Positions 24,181-28,689 of a stretch of DNA of 28,689 nucleotides are shown here, piece after piece. The notes below the pieces were generated by a model. The model saw only the letters and a list, made by a program, of their open reading frames with translations. It did no database searches and had not been told where the DNA came from. How positions within the stretch are numbered: the first letter of the stretch is position 1; each line of letters opens with the position of its first letter. The DNA comes from Bacteroidales bacterium (GTDB lineage Bacteria > Bacteroidota > Bacteroidia > Bacteroidales > Muribaculaceae): contig SFOH01000025.1 of assembly GCA_004552485.1 (NCBI GenBank), positions 1 through 28,689 of the forward strand. Reading direction: 5' to 3'. The position numbers and the translations under genes are program-made.

Positions 24181-25692
24181 ATGATTCAACAAGACACTGA
24201 CAATCAGAGCAGTAACAACGCGCGCGTACAGGAATTTTTCCGGTCCGCACTCGCGCTGAAACCCGCCGGCTCGCGTAGCTATTCGGCCGCGGTCACGGAC
24301 TTCAGCGCCGCTCTCGTGCGCCACGCCATTGCCGCCGAGGCAGTGTCGGAGTCAGTGCTTATTGACTGGATCACAGCGCGTTGGTCGCGCGGTCGCAGTC
24401 TCAACACCTCGCTCAACTATCTGGACTGTCTGCGCAGTCTCTATGCCACGGCAGCAAAAGCCGGGCTCACCGACCGCGGCGACGCCATCGACGCCGCCTT
24501 CCGAGCGGTGCGGCCTATGTTGCGCAGCGCCATGCAGAAGGCCTCGGCCGACTCTGCCGCCGATGTGTCGGTCGTGAACAAGCTGCTGACATTCAGCCAC
24601 AAAGAGCCGTCGTCAGACCCGGATGAGCGCCTCTCCGAGGACATCCTCCATCTGCTGCTGATGCACCCCACGTCAGCGCCCGATGCGCCGGCGCCGGACT
24701 CGCTGCTGACACACATTGCGCTGCTGCGTCAGGACGCCCGGCCGGAGTTCGGCGCCGACATCCTCGAGCACTACCGCTCGTCGCGACGCCGCTATGCGCT
24801 CCCCCTGCGGCAGCCCGAACTCACGCCGCGTCAACTGCACAAAGCTCTGACTGACAGGATCCGGGCAACGCTGACGGCAAACGGCATCAGCATCTTAGGC
24901 CCGACGGCATCCGTGGAGGACACCGTGGCCGCGCTGCGTCTGACGGCGGCGCTTCACCTCAACTTCCACGCCTCACGCGCCGTGAGCGCCCTGCGTTGGG
25001 CGAACGCCGCGCTGCTCCTGCCGCTACCCGTAGCCGCCGAGGCAGCGGATGAGGCCGACGCCGCGGAGGTCAACGCCGCCATCGCCGCTATGCTCGACCG
25101 CGGAGCACGCCGCTGGTATGCCCTGCGCCTGCGCCGCAACGCTGACTATGAGGACATTACGCGACGTCTTGCCGCCAACGCCTCATCCATCGCCACGCCG
25201 GAGCTATTCTACCCCTGCCGCGAGATTGCAAAGCGCATCGGCCGACGTCTCGTCTACCGCAACCAGCCGCTCATCAACGACGTGGTGTTCATGCGCAGCC
25301 GCCGCTCCGACCTGCGCGCCATCCTTGCCGCCCTCGACGACCTGGCATGGGCCTACACCACCCGCAACCCTGACGGAACGGTCGCCGCCGCCGTCATCTC
25401 GCAGGCGCAGATGGACGCTTTCCAGAACACCATCGGCATCTTCACCGAAGACATGGAGGTGTTCCCGCTGGGCACACTCACGCCCATGGAAGGTGAACCC
25501 GTGGCCGTCATCGGCGGCACGCTCATCGGCCGCCGCGGCCGCTTCGACACCACCGTCCGCGGCCCGCACGGAACCGTTCTCTACCGCCTCCTCCTCCCCG
25601 GCAACAACGGCGTGGAGTGGCGCGCAACTCTCACTCCCCGCCTCGTGCGCCAGCTGGCGCCGTCAAATCCTAACAATCAAGTAATTAACTGA
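24181..25692 (+). CDS. UpxY/NusG-type antiterminator fused to an integrase-like N-terminal half
   Basis: The 503-residue product ends in a UpxY-like module. An NGN domain (about 310-425) contains RRWYALRLRR, ELFYPCREI, then GRRLVYRNQPLINDVVFMRS. The last matches the UpxY pattern in which a basic strand leads to PLxPxxVFVRS. A KOW-like segment follows (about 434-465, MEGEPVAVIGGTLIGRRGRF). UpxY proteins are NusG paralogues that prevent early termination in capsule operons of Bacteroides. They are normally about 170-200 residues. Here about 300 extra residues precede the domain. Residues 12-100 resemble the helical SAM-like arm/core-binding domain of tyrosine recombinases (GRSLNTSLNYLDCLRSLYATAAKAGL). 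Residues 130-300 are helical and unassigned, with no clear R-HxxR-Y catalytic set. It heads the second unit, behind a structured leader, and ugd follows 19 bp later. Confidence 0.75.
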   Translation: MIQQDTDNQSSNNARVQEFFRSALALKPAGSRSYSAAVTDFSAALVRHAIAAEAVSESVLIDWITARWSRGRSLNTSLNYLDCLRSLYATAAKAGLTDRGDAIDAAFRAVRPMLRSAMQKASADSAADVSVVNKLLTFSHKEPSSDPDERLSEDILHLLLMHPTSAPDAPAPDSLLTHIALLRQDARPEFGADILEHYRSSRRRYALPLRQPELTPRQLHKALTDRIRATLTANGISILGPTASVEDTVAALRLTAALHLNFHASRAVSALRWANAALLLPLPVAAEAADEADAAEVNAAIAAMLDRGARRWYALRLRRNADYEDITRRLAANASSIATPELFYPCREIAKRIGRRLVYRNQPLINDVVFMRSRRSDLRAILAALDDLAWAYTTRNPDGTVAAAVISQAQMDAFQNTIGIFTEDMEVFPLGTLTPMEGEPVAVIGGTLIGRRGRFDTTVRGPHGTVLYRLLLPGNNGVEWRATLTPRLVRQLAPSNPNNQVIN

Positions 25693-25711
25693 ACATTCAA
25701 CTTCTGAAGAT

Positions 25712-27019
25712 ATGAAAATTGCAGTAGCCGGAACCGGATACGTTGGCCTCAGCATCGCCACGCTCCTTTCCCAGCATAACGACGTCACCGCCGTCGACAT
25801 CATCCCCGAGAAAGTCGAACTCATCAACTCGCGCCGCTCGCCCATCCAGGACGAATACATCGAGAAATACCTGGCCGAGAAAACCCTGCGCCTCACCGCC
25901 ACGCTCGACGCCGAAAAGGCATACGCCGACGCCGATTTCATCGTCATCGCCGCGCCCACCAACTACGACCCCGTCAAGAACTACTTCGACACCCACTGCA
26001 TCGAGGACGTCATCGACATCGTGCTGCGCGTCAACCCCGACGCAGTGATGGTCATCAAGAGCACCATCCCCGTGGGCTACTGCCGCAGCCTCTACCTGCG
26101 CTATGCCGCCCGCGGCGTCAAACGCCTCAACATCCTCTTCTCGCCCGAGTTCCTCCGCGAGAGCAAGGCCCTCTACGACAACCTCTATCCCTCGCGCATC
26201 ATCGTCGGCTATCCCAAGATTATCGACAAGCCCGAGTTCGCCGACGAGAACCGCGCCATCTGCTCGGTCACCGACACCGACTTCCTCGAGAAGAAGGCCC
26301 ACGAGTTCGCCGGCCTGCTCCAGCAGGGCGCCATCAAGCAGGACATCCCCACCCTCTTCATGGGCCTGAAAGAGGCTGAGGCCGTGAAGCTCTTCGCCAA
26401 CACCTACCTGGCCCTGCGCGTCAGCTACTTCAACGAGCTCGACACCTACGCCGAAGTGAAAGGCCTTGACTCAAAGGCTATTATCGAAGGCATCGGCCTC
26501 GACCCGCGCATCGGCACACACTACAACAACCCCTCGTTCGGCTACGGCGGCTACTGCCTCCCCAAGGACTCCAAGCAGCTGCTGGCCAACTACGCCGACG
26601 TGCCTCAGAACATGATGAGCGCCATCGTCGAGTCGAACCGCACCCGCAAGGACTTCATCGCCGACCAGGTGCTCAAGATGGCCGGCTACTACGACTATTA
26701 CAGCTCGAACAGCTACGGCAGCGCTCAGGAGCAGAACGTGGTCATCGGCGTCTACCGCCTCACCATGAAGTCCAACTCCGACAACTTCCGCCAGTCGTCC
26801 ATCCAGGGCGTCATGAAGCGCATCAAGGCCAAAGGCGCAACGGTCATCGTCTACGAGCCCACCCTCGAAAACGGCACCACCTTCTTCGGAAGCCTCGTCG
26901 TCAACGACCTCGACGAGTTCAAACGCCGCAGCCGCGCCATCCTCGCCAACCGCATGAGCCCCGAGCTCGCCGACGTCTCCGACAAAGTCTACACCCGCGA
27001 CATCTTCTCGCGTGACTGA
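25712..27019 (+). CDS. ugd: UDP-glucose 6-dehydrogenase family protein
   Basis: Cytoplasmic NAD-dependent dehydrogenase that oxidises UDP-glucose to UDP-glucuronic acid in two steps, supplying an acidic sugar for the polysaccharide. The 435-residue product starts with the Rossmann motif KIAVAGTGYVGLS (2-14). It continues with IAAPTNYD, KSTIPVGY, the SPEFLRESKAL active-site segment, a helical linker with KLFANTYLALRVSYFNEL, and the catalytic Cys282 in FGYGGYCLPKDSKQLL. It lies 19 bp after the UpxY-like gene and 46 bp before the polymerase gene, consistent with one transcript. UDP-glucose is preferred because it aligns best with Ugd, but UDP-ManNAc or UDP-GlcNAc dehydrogenases share these motifs. 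Confidence 0.92.
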   Translation: MKIAVAGTGYVGLSIATLLSQHNDVTAVDIIPEKVELINSRRSPIQDEYIEKYLAEKTLRLTATLDAEKAYADADFIVIAAPTNYDPVKNYFDTHCIEDVIDIVLRVNPDAVMVIKSTIPVGYCRSLYLRYAARGVKRLNILFSPEFLRESKALYDNLYPSRIIVGYPKIIDKPEFADENRAICSVTDTDFLEKKAHEFAGLLQQGAIKQDIPTLFMGLKEAEAVKLFANTYLALRVSYFNELDTYAEVKGLDSKAIIEGIGLDPRIGTHYNNPSFGYGGYCLPKDSKQLLANYADVPQNMMSAIVESNRTRKDFIADQVLKMAGYYDYYSSNSYGSAQEQNVVIGVYRLTMKSNSDNFRQSSIQGVMKRIKAKGATVIVYEPTLENGTTFFGSLVVNDLDEFKRRSRAILANRMSPELADVSDKVYTRDIFSRD

Positions 27020-27065
27020 ACTCATCATCCTACAAATCCATTAACCCCCTCCGCGAACATCGCTG

Positions 27066-28325
27066 ATGAACGCAATCTACCGTATCCTGAAATTCCCCAA
27101 GGAAGTGCGTCTCGACATAGACGCCAACTGGCTCGTCATGGGCGTGCTCTGTCTGGGCATGATTCCAAACGTGCTGGCCGGCTACTCGATGTACCTGCTC
27201 TTCCTGCTCGCGCCGCTGCTGTTCAAGACCAACTACGACCTGCGCTCCGTGGTGGTGCTCCTCTTCGGCTTCCTCTACACCTTCGCCATCGTCTACCGCA
27301 ACGAGGAGATGTTCATGGCCAAGTACGTCTTCCTGCTCATTTATCCCATAATCATCTTCCAGGCAGGACGTTACCTCGGAACACAACTGAAAAGCCTGCG
27401 AACGCTCACGCTGCTCATGGCCGTGCTCGCCTTCCTCATGGCGTTCCCGACCATCGTGGAAAACGTTAGGGACTATATCGCAACCGGCCAGTTTGTCAGC
27501 ACTCAACGTGCCCTCGAAGTTGCGAAAGGACATGAGTCGGGCGCCACAATCTACGGCATCACGCTCTCCCTGGCGCTGGGTCTCTCCGGCGTCGTGCTAC
27601 TGAGCACCCACGACCGTTTCACCGTCGCGGTGAAATTCCTGTGCGTGGGCATGGCACTCCTGGCATTGTTCTCGACGCTGCATCTGGTCAACCGCTCCGG
27701 CCTCTACATAGCCGCTTTCTCAGTGGTCATGGGCGCCGCGCTGCCGCCGTTCACCCGCAAGCGAGTGTTCTACGCCCTGCTCATCTTCGCCGTCGCATAC
27801 GCCATCTTCATCATCTACCTGGAGACGACGCCGGAGATCAAGGAAGTGTTCGAACGCTACCAGTACCGCGAGGAAAACGAGAACTCCACCGCCAGCCTCG
27901 GCGGCCGCGACCGCCAGTGGCATCAGGGATGGGAGCATCTGTTCAATTACCCCATGGGAGGCGGCAACTCCATCACCTATCACGGCCGCTCAAGCTACGC
28001 CCACAATGCCTGGCTCGACTGCGGTGCTCAGGGCGGAGTCCCCGCGCTGATCATGCTCCTGATCATGACCTTCATGTACATCTGGGACTGCTTCCGCCTC
28101 CTCTTCTACAAAACCGTCAACACCTTCGGCCGCAACCTCATGCTCATGCTCGCCGCCACATTCATGGTTCAGTTCATGGTCGAGCCCATGATCGAGGCCG
28201 TCATCCAGTATTTCTGGCTGTGGCTCTTCTTCTGGAGCGCCATACACGCCTACATGGACAAACACAAAGACCAAGACGCCGAAGAATACGAGGAGGCCCG
28301 GCTTGCCAAACTCCCCGACCTCTGA
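27066..28325 (+). CDS. Wzy-like O-antigen/polysaccharide polymerase, multi-span membrane protein
   Basis: The 419-residue product is very hydrophobic with about ten predicted membrane segments. It has a larger extracytoplasmic loop at about 260-325 that contains the GRDRQWHQGWEHLF and GGGNSITYHGRSSYAHNAWLD segments, typical of the Wzy_C/WaaL ligase-polymerase superfamily (the HNxWLD-like motif). In a locus with Wza and Wzc homologues a polymerase role, joining lipid-linked repeat units, is the natural assignment. A ligase role cannot be excluded from sequence alone. The C-terminal tail (about 390-419) is charged and cytoplasmic. Confidence 0.85.
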   Translation: MNAIYRILKFPKEVRLDIDANWLVMGVLCLGMIPNVLAGYSMYLLFLLAPLLFKTNYDLRSVVVLLFGFLYTFAIVYRNEEMFMAKYVFLLIYPIIIFQAGRYLGTQLKSLRTLTLLMAVLAFLMAFPTIVENVRDYIATGQFVSTQRALEVAKGHESGATIYGITLSLALGLSGVVLLSTHDRFTVAVKFLCVGMALLALFSTLHLVNRSGLYIAAFSVVMGAALPPFTRKRVFYALLIFAVAYAIFIIYLETTPEIKEVFERYQYREENENSTASLGGRDRQWHQGWEHLFNYPMGGGNSITYHGRSSYAHNAWLDCGAQGGVPALIMLLIMTFMYIWDCFRLLFYKTVNTFGRNLMLMLAATFMVQFMVEPMIEAVIQYFWLWLFFWSAIHAYMDKHKDQDAEEYEEARLAKLPDL

Positions 28326-28336
28326 CCTCCTTCCGC

Positions 28337-28689
28337 ATGGCATCAAAACCGATGAACATACTCTTCGTAGGCAAATTCTTCCCTCCCAAAGTAGAGAAGA
28401 CCGTGCTGGCCGACACGCGCGGCGAGGCCGTCTTCTCCGACCACAACTTTGAGATGTCGCTGCTCTCCGGCCTGGCGGCCCAGGGGACGGATGTCTGCGT
28501 CCGAGCCGTCACCGTGCCCTACGTCTACTCCTACCCCCACAACAACCGCCGCGCCTTCATCCGCCGCGAAGTCTACACCGACGCCAACGGCGTGCCCGTC
28601 TACAGCGCCGGCTTCTGCAACATCGTGGTCATCAACCAGTTCGCGCGCCGTGCAGCCGCCCGCCGCGCCATCCTCCGCGAGCTCTCGAA
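28337..28689 (+). CDS. GT4-type glycosyltransferase, N-terminal part only
   Basis: The open frame begins 11 bp after the polymerase stop and continues to the window edge. The start could be the ATG at 28337 or, more likely, 28352, which gives MNILFVGKFFPPKVE. This is the first beta strand and loop usual for GT-B family 4 enzymes. It is followed by DHNFEMSLLSGLAAQGTDVCVRAV, the N-terminal helix and second strand of the acceptor-binding half. The nucleotide-sugar-binding C-terminal half lies outside the window, so donor and linkage cannot be inferred. Position fits assembly of the repeat unit. Confidence 0.75.
   Translation, partial: MASKPMNILFVGKFFPPKVEKTVLADTRGEAVFSDHNFEMSLLSGLAAQGTDVCVRAVTVPYVYSYPHNNRRAFIRREVYTDANGVPVYSAGFCNIVVINQFARRAAARRAILRELS

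Overview
This GC-rich window looks like a chromosomal segment of a Bacteroidales bacterium. The conserved gene order, the UpxY-type regulator and the GC content would fit a Muribaculaceae-like lineage, but that family placement is inference. Three things support the order: promoters of the Bacteroidetes type (TTG, about 20 bp, TAnnTTTG) at 644-674, 10857-10887 and 18282-18312; start codons without Shine-Dalgarno sequences; and the gene orders sppA-lpxK-punA-thiL and nusB-yajC-ybbR-coaE.

Left part (1-9578): a decayed, frameshifted ogt-type methyltransferase runs off the left edge on the minus strand. A 266 bp spacer with a 9-bp tandem repeat follows. Then comes a plus-strand run of housekeeping genes: sppA (signal peptide peptidase), lpxK (lipid A 4'-kinase), punA (purine nucleoside phosphorylase), thiL (thiamine-phosphate kinase), a long Bacteroidetes-type nusB, yajC, a YbbR-domain protein and coaE. 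A strong intrinsic terminator ends the run.

Middle part (9579-17859): a minus-strand glutaminase-family protein that has lost the catalytic SxxK motif; a plus-strand NlpC/P60 lipoprotein with Lys/Asp-rich and Pro/Ala-rich tails; then three minus-strand envelope or exported proteins: a DUF3298-type lipoprotein, a GH3 plus serine beta-lactamase-fold fusion, and a UshA-like 5'-nucleotidase. Several of these are expected to act on peptidoglycan or periplasmic substrates.

Right part (17860-28689): a surface polysaccharide locus, all on the plus strand. A first transcription unit has a promoter at 18282-18312. It encodes a Wza-type outer-membrane exporter, a Wzc-type chain-length regulator and tyrosine kinase, and a PglF/WbpM/CapD-type sugar dehydratase, and it ends at two stacked terminators (23842-23929). 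A second unit starts with a roughly 200 nt structured leader. Its first gene encodes an unusual protein whose C-terminal half is a UpxY/NusG-type antiterminator and whose N-terminal half resembles a tyrosine-recombinase arm/core-binding domain. It is followed by a UDP-glucose dehydrogenase, a Wzy-like polymerase and the start of a GT4-type glycosyltransferase. Together these genes would make NDP-sugar precursors, polymerise a probably uronic-acid-containing chain and export it, with the fusion protein as likely regulator. The fusion and its leader are the most interesting items in the window.
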